DNA of 64,000 bases from Nonomuraea coxensis DSM 45129 (GTDB lineage Bacteria; Actinomycetota; Actinomycetes; Streptosporangiales; Streptosporangiaceae), in NCBI RefSeq assembly GCF_019397265.1, contig NZ_CP068985.1, positions 6,192,001-6,256,000 of the forward strand. Direction: 5' to 3'. Made by a program: the position numbers and the translations under genes. Below, in pieces: positions 17,325 to 25,619 of the stretch. The first letter of the stretch is position 1; the number at the start of each line of letters is the position of its first letter. Below the pieces are notes generated by a model. It had not been told where the DNA came from. It did not search any database and saw only the letters and a list, made by a program, of their open reading frames with translations.

Positions 17325-18461
17325 TCACAGGTCGGCCAGGCCGAGCTGGCGGGCGATGAGCATCCGCTGGACCTCGCTGGTGCCCTCGCCGATCTCCAGG
17401 ATCTTGGCGTCGCGGTAGAAGCGGCCGACGGGGAACTCGTTCATGAAGCCGTAGCCGCCGAACACCTGGGTGGCGTCGCGGGCGTTGTCCATGGCGGCGT
17501 TGGAGGAGACCAGCTTGGCGATCGCGGCCTCCTTCTTGAACGGCGCCCCGGCCAGCATGCGCTCGGCCGCGTGGTAGTAGGCCAGGCGGGCGGTGTGGGC
17601 GCGGGCCTCCATGTCGGCGACCTTGAACTGGATGGCCTGGTAGTGGCCGATCGGGTTGCCGAAGGCGCGGCGCTCCCTGACGTACTTGAGGCACTCGTCC
17701 ACGCAGCCCTGGGCGAGGCCCACGCTGAGGGCGGCGATCGCGATGCGGCCCTCGTCCAGGGTCTGGAGGAACTGGGCGTAGCCGCGGCCGCGCTCGCCGA
17801 GCAGGTTGGCCGCGGGTACGCGGCAGTCGGAGAAGGACAGCTCGCGGGTGTCGGAGGCGTTCCAGCCGACCTTGGAGTACTTCTTCGACACGGTGAAGCC
17901 GGGCGTCCCCGCCGGTACGAGGATCGTGGAGATCTCCCGCTCGCCGGTGAGCGCGGCCACGCCGACGACGCTGGTGATGTCGGTCCCGGAGTTGGTGATG
18001 AACGCCTTCGACCCGTTGATCACCCACTCGTCGCCGTCGAGCACGGCGGTGGTGCGCATGCCGCCGGGCACGTCGGTGCCGCCGCCCGGCTCGGTCAGGC
18101 CGAACGCGCCCAGCTCCGCGCCGGAGGCGAGCCGGGGCAGCCAGTGGGCGCGCTGCTCGCCGGTGCCGAAGCGGTAGATCGGCATCGCGCCGAGCGAGAC
18201 GGCCGCCTCCAGGGTGATCGCCACGCTGGAGTCCACCCGGGCCAGCTCCTCCAGGGCCAGGCAGAGGGCGAAGTAGTCGCCGCCCATGCCGCCGTACTCC
18301 TCGGGGAAGGGCAGGCCGAACAGGCCCATCGCGGCCATCTGGCGCACGATGTCGTACGGGAACTCCTCGCGCTCGTAGTAGTCGCCGATCACGGGGGCCA
18401 CCACGTCACGGGCGAACGCCTCGACCGTCTTGCGCAGTTCTTCGTACTCGTCCTTGAGCAT
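17325..18461 (-). CDS. acyl-CoA dehydrogenase of the leucine/short branched-chain catabolic operon
   Basis: A 378-residue flavoprotein with the family signatures GAFGLTEPGGGTDV and QVFGGYGFMNEFPVGRFYRD and the terminal EIGEGTSEVQRMLIAR. In established structures the Glu of the EGT motif is the catalytic base of SCAD/MCAD-type enzymes, whereas true isovaleryl-CoA dehydrogenases carry Ala there and use a Glu in another helix. This protein keeps the EGT Glu, so isovaleryl-CoA is not assured despite the context; a 2-methyl-branched or straight short acyl-CoA is possible. It starts 2 bases after the HMG-CoA lyase stop, with GAAAGG as ribosome-binding site, last of four coupled genes. Confidence 0.93.
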   Translation of the reverse strand: MLKDEYEELRKTVEAFARDVVAPVIGDYYEREEFPYDIVRQMAAMGLFGLPFPEEYGGMGGDYFALCLALEELARVDSSVAITLEAAVSLGAMPIYRFGTGEQRAHWLPRLASGAELGAFGLTEPGGGTDVPGGMRTTAVLDGDEWVINGSKAFITNSGTDITSVVGVAALTGEREISTILVPAGTPGFTVSKKYSKVGWNASDTRELSFSDCRVPAANLLGERGRGYAQFLQTLDEGRIAIAALSVGLAQGCVDECLKYVRERRAFGNPIGHYQAIQFKVADMEARAHTARLAYYHAAERMLAGAPFKKEAAIAKLVSSNAAMDNARDATQVFGGYGFMNEFPVGRFYRDAKILEIGEGTSEVQRMLIARQLGLADL

Positions 18462-18463
18462 GG

Positions 18464-19369
18464 TCAGCCTTTCGCGAGCGCCTGTACGACGCGGGATGGG
18501 CTGGGCCGGCCGAGCAGCCCGGCCAGCCAGGTGCTGGTGGCGACGAGCTTGCCCAGGTCGAGCCCGGTGTCGATGCCGAGTCCGCGCAGCATCCAGACGA
18601 GGTCCTCGGTGGCGAGGTTGCCCGTCGCGGACTCGGCGTAGGGGCAGCCGCCGATGCCGCCGGTGGAGGCGTCCACGGTGGTCACGCCGGCGCGGAGGGC
18701 GGCCAGGGTGTTGCCGAGCGCCTGGCCGTAGGTGTCGTGGAAGTGCACGGCCAGCCGTTCAGGGGAGCGGAACGCCTTGATCAGCGCGGTGACGTGGCCC
18801 GGGGTGCCGACGCCGGTGGTGTCGCCGAGCGACAGCTCGTAGCAGCCGAGCCCGAGCAGCCGCTCGCCCACCCGGACGACCTGCGCGATCGGGGTCGGCC
18901 CCTCCCAGGGGTCGCCGAAGCACATCGACACGTACGCGCGCACCCGCATCCCGTTGTCGAGCGCCCTGGCGACGACCGGCTCGAACATCTCGAACTGGCT
19001 CTCCAGGCTGCGGTTGAGGTTCTTGGCGGCGAACGTCTCGGTGGCGCTGGCGAAGACGGCGATCTCGTCGACGCCGCGGTCGAGCGCCCGGTCCAGGCCG
19101 CGCTCGTTCGGCACCAGCACCGGGTAGCGGACACCCGGCCTGCGGTGCAGCCGGGCCAGCAGCTCGTCGGCGTCGGCGAGCTGCGGCACCCACTTGGGGT
19201 GGACGAAGCTCGTCGCCTCGATGACCCTGTGGCCGGCGTCCGCGAGGCGGTCGATGAACTCGGCCTTCACCTCGACGGGCACGACCGCGGCCTCGTTCTG
19301 GAGCCCGTCGCGCGGGCCGACCTCGTAGACGGTGACCTGCTTGGGAAGACCGTCCATGGGATGCGGCAT
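18464..19369 (-). CDS. hydroxymethylglutaryl-CoA lyase
   Basis: A 301-residue TIM-barrel lyase that splits HMG-CoA to acetoacetate and acetyl-CoA, the last step of leucine degradation. The catalytic residues are visible: Arg-Asp in VGPRDGLQNE (residue ~18), the metal-binding histidines in HFHDTYGQALGNT, and the active-site cysteine in GGIGGCPYAESATGN. The start at 19369 directly follows the stop of the biotin carboxylase gene with AGGAGG five bases upstream inside that gene, so translation is coupled. Genes before and after provide methylcrotonyl-CoA carboxylase and an acyl-CoA dehydrogenase. Confidence 0.95.
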   Translation of the reverse strand: MPHPMDGLPKQVTVYEVGPRDGLQNEAAVVPVEVKAEFIDRLADAGHRVIEATSFVHPKWVPQLADADELLARLHRRPGVRYPVLVPNERGLDRALDRGVDEIAVFASATETFAAKNLNRSLESQFEMFEPVVARALDNGMRVRAYVSMCFGDPWEGPTPIAQVVRVGERLLGLGCYELSLGDTTGVGTPGHVTALIKAFRSPERLAVHFHDTYGQALGNTLAALRAGVTTVDASTGGIGGCPYAESATGNLATEDLVWMLRGLGIDTGLDLGKLVATSTWLAGLLGRPSPSRVVQALAKG

Positions 19370-21343
19370 CTAAGCCTCCTCAGGAGTCACGACGGCGAGG
19401 ACGGCGTCCATGTCGACCGGCTGGCCGGGCTGGACCGGCAGCTCGGCGAGCACGCCGGCGCAGGGGGCGGTGACGGCGTGCTCCATCTTCATGGCCTCGA
19501 CGACGACCAGCGGCTGCCCGGCGCTCACCCGGTCGCCCGGCTGCGCCTTGAGGACGAGGACGGTGCCCGGCATCGGGCTGCGTACGACGCCGTCGCCGGA
19601 GGCGGCGGCACCGGGGCGGTCGCCGGGGTCGCCGATCAGGTGGCGGGTGAACGCCCACGCCCGGCCGTCGCGGCCGAGCCAGAGCGTGTCGCCGTCGCGG
19701 GCGCACAGGTAGCGGGTGGTCCCGCCGTCCAGCGTGACGGCCACCTCCTGGCCGTCCGCGCGCAGGCGGGCGGGCGCCGGGCGCTCGTCGAGCAGCACCT
19801 CGGCCGACTCGGCGGGCAGGCCGCGGACGCGTACCTCGTGGACGCCGTCCCTGGACGCCAGCCGCCAGGTCGTCCAGGCCCGCTCGCCGACCCGCCAGCC
19901 GTCGGTGACCTCCCACGGGTCGTCGCCCTGCGGCAGCGCGTGGAAGACCAGCCCGGCGGCGGCGAGCACGTCGGCGGGGGCTGCGGCGTCGGTGACCAGC
20001 TCGGGCAGCGCCCGCTCGACCAGGCCGGTGTCCAGCTCGCCCGCGCGGACGGCCGGGTGGGCGGCCAGGGCGCGCAGGAACGGCACGTTGGTGACGACGC
20101 CGAGCACGGCGGTGCCGGCGAGCGCGCGGTCGAGGGCGCGCAGCGCGCCCTTCCTGTCCGGCGCCCAGGCGACCACCTTGGAGAGCATGGGGTCGAACTC
20201 GCTGCCGACGACCCCGCCCTCGGCCAGCCCCGAGTCCGTACGGACCAGCGGGCCGGCGCCGGCCGTTTGGGCGGCGGGGCCGGGGACGCCCGGCTCGCGG
20301 AGCAGCAGGACGCGCCCGCCCGTCGGCAGGAAGCCGCGCGAGGGGTCCTCGGCGTAGACGCGGGCCTCGACGGCGTGCCCGCTCAGCCGCACGTCGTCCT
20401 GGCCGAACGGCAGCGGCTCGCCGGCCGCCACCCGGAGCTGCAGCTCCACGAGGTCGAGGCCGGTCACCAGCTCGGTGACGGGGTGCTCGACCTGGAGGCG
20501 GGTGTTCATCTCCATGAAGTGGTAGGCGCCGGTGGCCCCGTCCACGATGAACTCGACGGTGCCCGCGCCGACGTAGCCGACCGCCCGCGCCGCCTCCACG
20601 GCGGCCGCGCCCATGCGGGCCCGCAGCTCGGGGGTGACGAACGGCGACGGCGCCTCCTCGATGACCTTCTGGTGCCTGCGCTGCAGGCTGCACTCGCGCT
20701 CGCCCAGGTGCACCGCGCCGCCGAGGGAGTCGGCCAGGACCTGGATCTCGATGTGGCGGGGGCTGTCGACGTAGCGCTCGATGAGCAGCGTGGCGTCGCC
20801 GAACGCGGCCCGCGCGGTCCGCCGCGCCGACGCCAGCGCGTCGGGCAGCTCCGCGGCCGAGCGCACCAGCACCATGCCCTTGCCGCCGCCGCCCGCGGAC
20901 GGCTTGATCAGGGCGGGGAACTCCCGCCACTCCTCCAGGACGTCGCCCGGCTCGGCCCCGCCCGGCACCACAGGCACCCCGGCGGCCGACACCGTGGCCT
21001 TGGCCCGGATCTTGTCGCCCATGGCGTCGATGGCCTCGGCCGGCGGCCCGACGAACGCGGCCCCCGCGGCGGCGCAGGCCCGCGCGAACGCGGCGTTCTC
21101 GGCGAGGAACCCGTAGCCGGGGTGCACGGCCTGCGCCCCGGACGCGAGCGCCGCCCCCGCGATCGCCTCGGCGTCCAGGTAGCTCGGCACCTCCAGGGCG
21201 AGGTCCGCCTCGCGTACGTGCCGGGCCCCGGCGTCGGACGGCGTGTGCACGGCCACCGCCGTGACGCCGAGCCGGCGCAGCGTGCGGGCGATCCGCACGG
21301 CGATCTCGCCCCGGTTGGCGATGAGAACACGGTCGAAGATCAT
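19370..21343 (-). CDS. biotin-dependent acyl-CoA carboxylase alpha subunit (probable methylcrotonyl-CoA carboxylase)
   Basis: A 657-residue protein with biotin carboxylase N-terminal domain (MIFDRVLIANRGEIAVRIA), ATP-grasp loop (KPSAGGGGKGMVLV), active site EMNTRLQVEHPVTE, a BT-like linker, and a C-terminal biotinyl domain with VVEAMKMEHAV, the lysine being biotinylated. The frame is open far upstream into the beta gene, but the canonical N-terminus begins at the ATG at 21343, two bases after the beta stop. Pairing with a methylcrotonyl-type carboxyltransferase and HMG-CoA lyase points to 3-methylcrotonyl-CoA; acetyl- or propionyl-CoA remain possible from sequence alone. Confidence 0.93.
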   Translation of the reverse strand: MIFDRVLIANRGEIAVRIARTLRRLGVTAVAVHTPSDAGARHVREADLALEVPSYLDAEAIAGAALASGAQAVHPGYGFLAENAAFARACAAAGAAFVGPPAEAIDAMGDKIRAKATVSAAGVPVVPGGAEPGDVLEEWREFPALIKPSAGGGGKGMVLVRSAAELPDALASARRTARAAFGDATLLIERYVDSPRHIEIQVLADSLGGAVHLGERECSLQRRHQKVIEEAPSPFVTPELRARMGAAAVEAARAVGYVGAGTVEFIVDGATGAYHFMEMNTRLQVEHPVTELVTGLDLVELQLRVAAGEPLPFGQDDVRLSGHAVEARVYAEDPSRGFLPTGGRVLLLREPGVPGPAAQTAGAGPLVRTDSGLAEGGVVGSEFDPMLSKVVAWAPDRKGALRALDRALAGTAVLGVVTNVPFLRALAAHPAVRAGELDTGLVERALPELVTDAAAPADVLAAAGLVFHALPQGDDPWEVTDGWRVGERAWTTWRLASRDGVHEVRVRGLPAESAEVLLDERPAPARLRADGQEVAVTLDGGTTRYLCARDGDTLWLGRDGRAWAFTRHLIGDPGDRPGAAASGDGVVRSPMPGTVLVLKAQPGDRVSAGQPLVVVEAMKMEHAVTAPCAGVLAELPVQPGQPVDMDAVLAVVTPEEA

Positions 21344-21345
21344 GA

Positions 21346-22917
21346 TCACATCCGGAAGACGCCGTATCCGGCGGGTTCGAGCGGGGCGTTGGCCGCCGCG
21401 GACAGCGCCAGGCCGAGGACGGTGCGGGTGTCGAGCGGGTCGATCACGCCGTCGTCCCACAGCCTGGCCGTGGAGTAGTACGGGTTGCCCTGGTGCTCGT
21501 ACTGGGCCCTGATGGCGTCGGCGTCGGCGGTGCCGACGGTGGTGAGGACGTTCGCGGCCTGCTCGCCGCCCATCACGGAGATGCGGGCGTTGGGCCACAT
21601 CCACAGGAAGCGCGGCGCGTACGCCCGGCCCGCCATCGCGTAGTTGCCCGCCCCGAAGGACCCGCCGATGACCACGGTGAACTTGGGCACCCGCGCGCAG
21701 GAGACGGCCGTGACCATCTTCGCGCCGTGCTTGGCGATGCCGCCCGCCTCGTACGCCTTGCCGACCATGAAGCCGCTGATGTTCTGCAGGAAGACCAGGG
21801 GGATGCGGCGCTGGTCGCACAGCTCGATGAAGTGGGCGCCCTTCATGGCCGACTCGCTGAACAGGATGCCGTTGTTGGCCACGATGCCGACCGGGTGGCC
21901 GTGCAGGTGGGCGAAGCCGGTGACGAGGGTGTGGCCGTACTCGGCCTTGAACTCCAGGAAGCGCGAGCCGTCCACGATCCTCGCGATGACCTCGCGCACG
22001 TCGTAGGGCCGGCGGGTGTCGGCCGGGACGACGCCGTACAGGTCGCGCGGGTCGTGGCGGGGCGGCTCGGGCGCGATCACCGGCCAGGGCCGCCCGGCGC
22101 GCGGGGCGAGCGTGGAGACGATGTCGCGGACGATGGCGAGGGCGTGCGCGTCGTCCTCGGCGAGGTGGTCGGTGACGCCGCTGACCCGGGCGTGCAGGTC
22201 GCCGCCGCCCAGCTCCTCGGCCGTGACCTCCTCGCCGGTGGCCGCCTTCACCAGCGGCGGGCCGCCCAGGAAGATCGTGCCCTGGCCGCGGACGATGACC
22301 GCCTCGTCGCTCATCGCGGGGACGTACGCGCCGCCCGCCGTGCACGAGCCGAGCACGGCGGCGATCTGCGGGATGCCGCGGGCCGACATGGTCGCCTGGT
22401 TGTAGAAGATGCGGCCGAAGTGGTCGCGGTCGGGGAACACCTCGTCCTGCCGGGGCAGGAACGCGCCGCCGGAGTCCACGAGGTAGACGCAGGGCAGGTG
22501 GTTGTGCAGGGCCACCTCCTGCGCGCGCAGGTGCTTCTTGACGGTCATCGGGTAGTAGGTGCCGCCCTTGACCGTGGCGTCGTTGGCGACGATCACGCAC
22601 TCGCGGCCCGAGACCCGGCCGACGCCCGTGATGATCCCGGCCGCGGGCGCCTCGTCGTCGTAGAGGCCGTTCGCGGCCAGCGGCGACAGCTCCAGGAAGC
22701 GGGAGCCGGGGTCCAGCAGCCCGTCCACGCGGTCGCGCGGCAGCAGCTTGCCGCGTTCGACGTGCCGCCGCCGCGACCGCTCGGGGCCGCCGAGCGCGGC
22801 GGCGGCGAGGCGGTCGAGCAGGTCGGCGGACAGGCGCTCGTTGACCTCGGCGTTGTGCTTGTACGCCTCCCCCGCCGGGTCGGCGGCCGAGCCCAGCACC
22901 GGCCATTCGCTGCTCAT
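21346..22917 (-). CDS. carboxyltransferase (beta) subunit, probable methylcrotonyl-CoA carboxylase
   Basis: A 523-residue carboxyltransferase of the length and pattern typical for MccB. The region ANDATVKGGTYYPMTVKKH is characteristic of methylcrotonyl-CoA rather than propionyl-CoA carboxylases, which are shorter in the N-terminal region and read differently there. Carboxybiotin-binding glycine-rich loops include GSCTAGGAYVPAMSDE and GGSFGAGNYAMAGRAY. The ATG has GGGAGGGG five bases upstream. It is the first gene of the four-gene operon and faces the TetR gene at 22979 across the operator at 22941. A -10-like TAACAT overlaps that operator. Confidence 0.93.
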   Translation of the reverse strand: MSSEWPVLGSAADPAGEAYKHNAEVNERLSADLLDRLAAAALGGPERSRRRHVERGKLLPRDRVDGLLDPGSRFLELSPLAANGLYDDEAPAAGIITGVGRVSGRECVIVANDATVKGGTYYPMTVKKHLRAQEVALHNHLPCVYLVDSGGAFLPRQDEVFPDRDHFGRIFYNQATMSARGIPQIAAVLGSCTAGGAYVPAMSDEAVIVRGQGTIFLGGPPLVKAATGEEVTAEELGGGDLHARVSGVTDHLAEDDAHALAIVRDIVSTLAPRAGRPWPVIAPEPPRHDPRDLYGVVPADTRRPYDVREVIARIVDGSRFLEFKAEYGHTLVTGFAHLHGHPVGIVANNGILFSESAMKGAHFIELCDQRRIPLVFLQNISGFMVGKAYEAGGIAKHGAKMVTAVSCARVPKFTVVIGGSFGAGNYAMAGRAYAPRFLWMWPNARISVMGGEQAANVLTTVGTADADAIRAQYEHQGNPYYSTARLWDDGVIDPLDTRTVLGLALSAAANAPLEPAGYGVFRM

Positions 22918-22940
22918 GCGTCCCCTCCCATGGCTCGAAT

Positions 22941-22956
22941 GTTAGCGAGCGTTAAC
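22941..22956. promoter_or_regulatory. operator copy 1 for the divergent TetR regulator (GTTAnCGnnCGnTAAC type)
   Basis: The 16-base sequence GTTAGCGAGCGTTAAC is an imperfect palindrome (12 of 16 positions symmetric, core GTTA-CG-CG-TAAC). It lies between the carboxyltransferase start (22917) and the TetR start (22979), overlapping a minus-strand -10-like TAACAT and the region where the plus-strand -35 of the TetR promoter should be. Binding here would repress both directions. The exact reverse complement of the same 16 bases recurs at 23567-23582, which supports a true protein-binding site. Confidence 0.8.
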
Positions 22957-22965
22957 GTCATCGTC

Positions 22966-22971
22966 TAGTAT
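22966..22971 (+). promoter_or_regulatory. -10 box (TAGTAT) of a leaderless TetR transcript
   Basis: TAGTAT ends 8 bases before the GTG at 22979 and there is no Shine-Dalgarno, so transcription probably starts at or next to the start codon. The matching -35 region falls inside the operator at 22941-22956. Confidence 0.55.
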
Positions 22972-22978
22972 GTGAGAC

Positions 22979-23581
22979 GTGACCAGCGCCTCCGCCACCC
23001 CTGCCCGCTCCTCCCGGCGCAACAGGCGCGCGGAGATCCTGGAGGCGGCCGCCCGGCTGTTCGCGGCGCGCGGCTTCCACGGCGTCCCCATCGAGGAGAT
23101 CGGCGGCGCGGTCGGCGTCTCCGGGCCCGCGCTCTACCGGCACTTCAGCGGCAAGGAGGCGCTGCTGGCCGAGATGCTGCTCGACGTCAGCTCGCGGCTG
23201 CGCGAGTCCGCCGTGGCCGTCGTGACCTCCTCCACCGGGCCGGAGCAGTCGCTCGACGCGCTGCTCGACGTGCAGATCACCTTCGCCATCGAGCAGCCCG
23301 CGCTGATCACCGTGCACGACCGCGAGCTCGGCAACGTGCCCGAGCCGCACCGGCGGCAGATCAGGCGGCTGCAGCGGCTGTACGTCGAGGAGTGGGTGAC
23401 CGTGCTGGCCGAGCTCCACCCCGCCTGCCCGGCCGCCCGGCTGCGTGCCGCCATGCACGCGGTCTTCGGGCTGCTCAACTCGACCCCGCACAGCGCGGGC
23501 GAGCTGCCGGGCGGCGACATGCGGCCTCTGCTGCGCGCGATGGCCCGCGCGGCGATCGATGCCGCGGTTAACGCTCGCTAA
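22979..23581 (+). CDS. TetR/AcrR-family repressor of the acyl-CoA catabolic operon
   Basis: A 200-residue TetR protein. The helix-turn-helix is RRAEILEAAARLFAARGFHG, PIEEIGGAVGVSGPALYRHF, then GKEALLAEMLLDV. The GTG start at 22979 gives a short basic N-terminus typical of this group. It diverges from the carboxylase operon, as regulators of leucine/isovalerate and fatty-acyl-CoA catabolism often do in actinobacteria, so an acyl-CoA ligand is likely by analogy. The last codons (Asn-Ala-Arg-stop) are written within a perfect second copy of the operator, an odd placement described separately. Confidence 0.92.
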   Translation: MTSASATPARSSRRNRRAEILEAAARLFAARGFHGVPIEEIGGAVGVSGPALYRHFSGKEALLAEMLLDVSSRLRESAVAVVTSSTGPEQSLDALLDVQITFAIEQPALITVHDRELGNVPEPHRRQIRRLQRLYVEEWVTVLAELHPACPAARLRAAMHAVFGLLNSTPHSAGELPGGDMRPLLRAMARAAIDAAVNAR

Positions 23582-23582
23582 C
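23567..23582. promoter_or_regulatory. operator copy 2, inverted, overlapping the TetR stop codon
   Basis: GTTAACGCTCGCTAAC is the exact reverse complement of the operator at 22941-22956. It encodes the last residues of the regulator (Val-Asn-Ala-Arg) and includes the TAA stop. A 16-base identity at 626 bases distance is unlikely by chance. It could be an auxiliary operator for looping, a roadblock for read-through, or the operator of a promoter serving the gene at 23731. Confidence 0.7.
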
Positions 23583-23730
23583 AACGCCCGCTTGCGTTGC
23601 GCTGGTGCGCCGCGCCCAATAGGACTGACTTTCGCATTCGCCCTGCGCTCGATCACGCACGGAGGGTAGCTTTCCCGATGCGGCCGCGCGGCCTCCCTCC
23701 GTCCTCCCTCCGCAGTAAGGAGCGCACCGA

Positions 23731-24195
23731 GTGTTGGATCTCCAGAAGAAGTACGATGACCTGGAAGTGCGGGTCACGGCGCTGGAAGCGGCTAATGTGA
23801 GCGGCGTGCCACAGCTCACCATCGCCGACCGGATCGACACGCTGCACCGGCGCGTGGACGACGTCGCCGACAACCTTCTCGACAAGATCGACCGCGAGGT
23901 CGGCGCACTCAGGTCCGAGATCAGGGCGGGCTTCGCCAGGATCGACCAGAGGTCCCTCAAGGTCGACGAACAGTTCGCCCAGATCGATGAGCGCTTCGCC
24001 CAGATGGACGAGCGGTTCGCCCAGATCGACGCGCAGTTCATCAAGATCGATGAGCGGTTCGTCAAGATCGACGAGCGGTTCGCGAAGGTGGACGAGAAGC
24101 TTGAGAGGATCGACAAGCGGCTCGACTCCCATGACGATCGCTTCGATCGGCTGGAGTCGATTCTCGGGCGGATCGAGAGCAAGCTGTTCAACTAG
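23731..24195 (+). CDS. small coiled-coil protein with heptad repeats
   Basis: A 154-residue, almost entirely helical hydrophilic protein. From about residue 80 to 125 it consists of a seven-residue repeat of the type FAQIDERF/FVKIDERF, with Ile/Val and Phe at core positions, i.e. a very regular coiled coil; the end (DRFDRLESILGRIESKLFN) continues it. There is no signal peptide or membrane helix. Similar actinobacterial proteins resemble DUF1640/tropomyosin-like coils without known function. The GTG start at 23731 has AAGGAG upstream. It lies alone after the TetR gene and ends at a strong hairpin. Confidence 0.75.
   Translation: MLDLQKKYDDLEVRVTALEAANVSGVPQLTIADRIDTLHRRVDDVADNLLDKIDREVGALRSEIRAGFARIDQRSLKVDEQFAQIDERFAQMDERFAQIDAQFIKIDERFVKIDERFAKVDEKLERIDKRLDSHDDRFDRLESILGRIESKLFN
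23971..24099 (+). repeat. 21-bp tandem repeats encoding a seven-residue coiled-coil unit
   Basis: About six consecutive 21-base units encode variants of QFAQIDE/RFAQMDE/RFVKIDE. Codon choice differs between units, so the repeat is not a fresh duplication; protein-level periodicity seems to be what is conserved. Confidence 0.8.
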
Positions 24196-24202
24196 CCAGA
24201 AA

Positions 24203-24228
24203 AGGCCCGGAGCCGGAGCTCCGGGCCT
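24203..24228. terminator. strong hairpin terminator between convergent genes, followed by GGTTCT repeats
   Basis: The arms AGGCCCGGAGC (24203-24213) and GCTCCGGGCCT (24218-24228) are perfect 11-base inverted repeats around a CGGA tetraloop, starting 8 bases after the plus-strand stop. On the plus side it runs into a TTCTGG tandem repeat (to about 24250) that is T-rich for this genome. It serves the coiled-coil gene and probably also the convergent secreted-protein gene. Confidence 0.85.
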
Positions 24229-24248
24229 GGTTCTGGTTCTGGTTCTGG

Positions 24249-25619
24249 TTACCTGCGGGTCACGCGGACATAGTCCGTACGGCTGGAGGACCCGTACGTG
24301 TCGCCGTCACCCTTGAACACGAACTTCCAGCGCCCGGAGTCCCAGGCCCTGGCCTTCACGTAGAGCCGCCCGCTGTCGCTGGAGTGGAAGACCTTCACGT
24401 ACTCCCACTTCTTCGACCCGGCCTTCTTGAAGTACAGCGCCACCTTGCCGCTGTAGCCCTCCCAGCCGTCGTCGTCGGCGATCTGCAGCTTGCCCTTGAA
24501 CCTCAGGTACTTGCCGCGCTTCACCGGCTCCGCGTAGGCGTTGAACTTGACGATCCGGCTGTCCGCCCTGCTCACCGCGGGCGGCGGGGCGGGCTGCTCG
24601 ACCGTCACCCAGTCGGCGTCGCTGACGCTGCCGTTCACGCCGCGGGTGCCCGCGTACTCGGCGCGCCACCAGCCGGAGGCGACGGCGGTGGCGGAGGCCC
24701 AGAAGCGGCCGTCCCTGCCGGTGACCGTGCTGGTCACGTCCTCCCAGCGGGAGGAGCCCGCGGCCCTGAAGGACACGTTGACGCGCTGCCCGGCGAGCCC
24801 GTCGCGGCGCTCGGCCTTGAGGGTGCCGGTGAAGGTCAGCCGGTCGCCCTTGTCGACCGGTTCGGGCCGGGCGTCGAAGCCGTCGATCCTGCTGTCGGCG
24901 TTGCGGGGCCTGACGGCGATCCTGGCGAGGTCGCTGACCGAGCCCTTGGCGGCGGCGGTGGCGGTGAACACGGCCCGGAAGGTGCCGCTGGTCCTGACCC
25001 GCACTCCGTCGCCGAACCAGCCGTCCTTCCCGGTCGTGGTCCTGGCGACCTCGCGGAAGTCGCCGGAGTGGCGGCCGCGGAACTGGAGGGAGACGCTCTG
25101 TCCCGCGTACCCCTTGCCGTCGGCGAGCAGGCGCCCGAAGACCTTGACCACGTCACCGCGGTCGGCCACGCGCGGCCGGACGCCGAAGGAGGTGAACTTG
25201 GTGTCGAGCGCCTTCTTGACGACCACCTCGAAGGTCCCGGAGGACGACTTCTCCTGGCCGCCGCCCGTGGCCGTGGCGAGGTAGCTCCACGTGCCGGTGG
25301 GCGAGGTCTCGAACTTCTTGGTGCCGGTCCACTTGACCCAGTCGCGTACCGGCGTCCTCGTCAGCTCGCCTATGGAGGTGTGGACCCCGACGGGCGGCTT
25401 GAGCTGGAGCGTGGCCTTGTCCGCGTTCTTCGTGAAGACGGTGAAGGTGGCGGTGACCGGCCCGCTGGTCACGTCGATCGGCGATGCGGGGCTGATGAGC
25501 ACCCGGCCGAGTTCGACGGGTTTCTGCGGGGCCGCCGACGCGGCTGCCGGCGCGAGGGCCACCAGAGCCCCTGCGCCGATCATCACGGCGAAGGCGGTCA
25601 CACGAATGCGTTGTAACAT
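24249..25619 (-). CDS. secreted protein with three Ig-like beta repeats
   Basis: A 456-residue protein with a Sec signal peptide (hydrophobic residues 7-28, cleavage after ASAA near residue 30). After an N-terminal domain, three repeats of about 100 residues follow, each starting with a ‘F-x-x-x-P-x-P-V-x-x-G’ type strand (FGVRPRVADRGDVVKVFG, FDARPEPVDKGDRLTFTG, FNAYAEPVKRGKYLRFKG) and containing a Gly-x-V-x-L/V-x-F-R/K strand, i.e. Ig-like/bacterial extracellular beta sandwiches. No catalytic motif, LPxTG or anchoring domain is present, so it should be released or wall-associated noncovalently. AAAGGAAC precedes the ATG. The function is unknown. Confidence 0.82.
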   Translation of the reverse strand: MLQRIRVTAFAVMIGAGALVALAPAAASAAPQKPVELGRVLISPASPIDVTSGPVTATFTVFTKNADKATLQLKPPVGVHTSIGELTRTPVRDWVKWTGTKKFETSPTGTWSYLATATGGGQEKSSSGTFEVVVKKALDTKFTSFGVRPRVADRGDVVKVFGRLLADGKGYAGQSVSLQFRGRHSGDFREVARTTTGKDGWFGDGVRVRTSGTFRAVFTATAAAKGSVSDLARIAVRPRNADSRIDGFDARPEPVDKGDRLTFTGTLKAERRDGLAGQRVNVSFRAAGSSRWEDVTSTVTGRDGRFWASATAVASGWWRAEYAGTRGVNGSVSDADWVTVEQPAPPPAVSRADSRIVKFNAYAEPVKRGKYLRFKGKLQIADDDGWEGYSGKVALYFKKAGSKKWEYVKVFHSSDSGRLYVKARAWDSGRWKFVFKGDGDTYGSSSRTDYVRVTRR

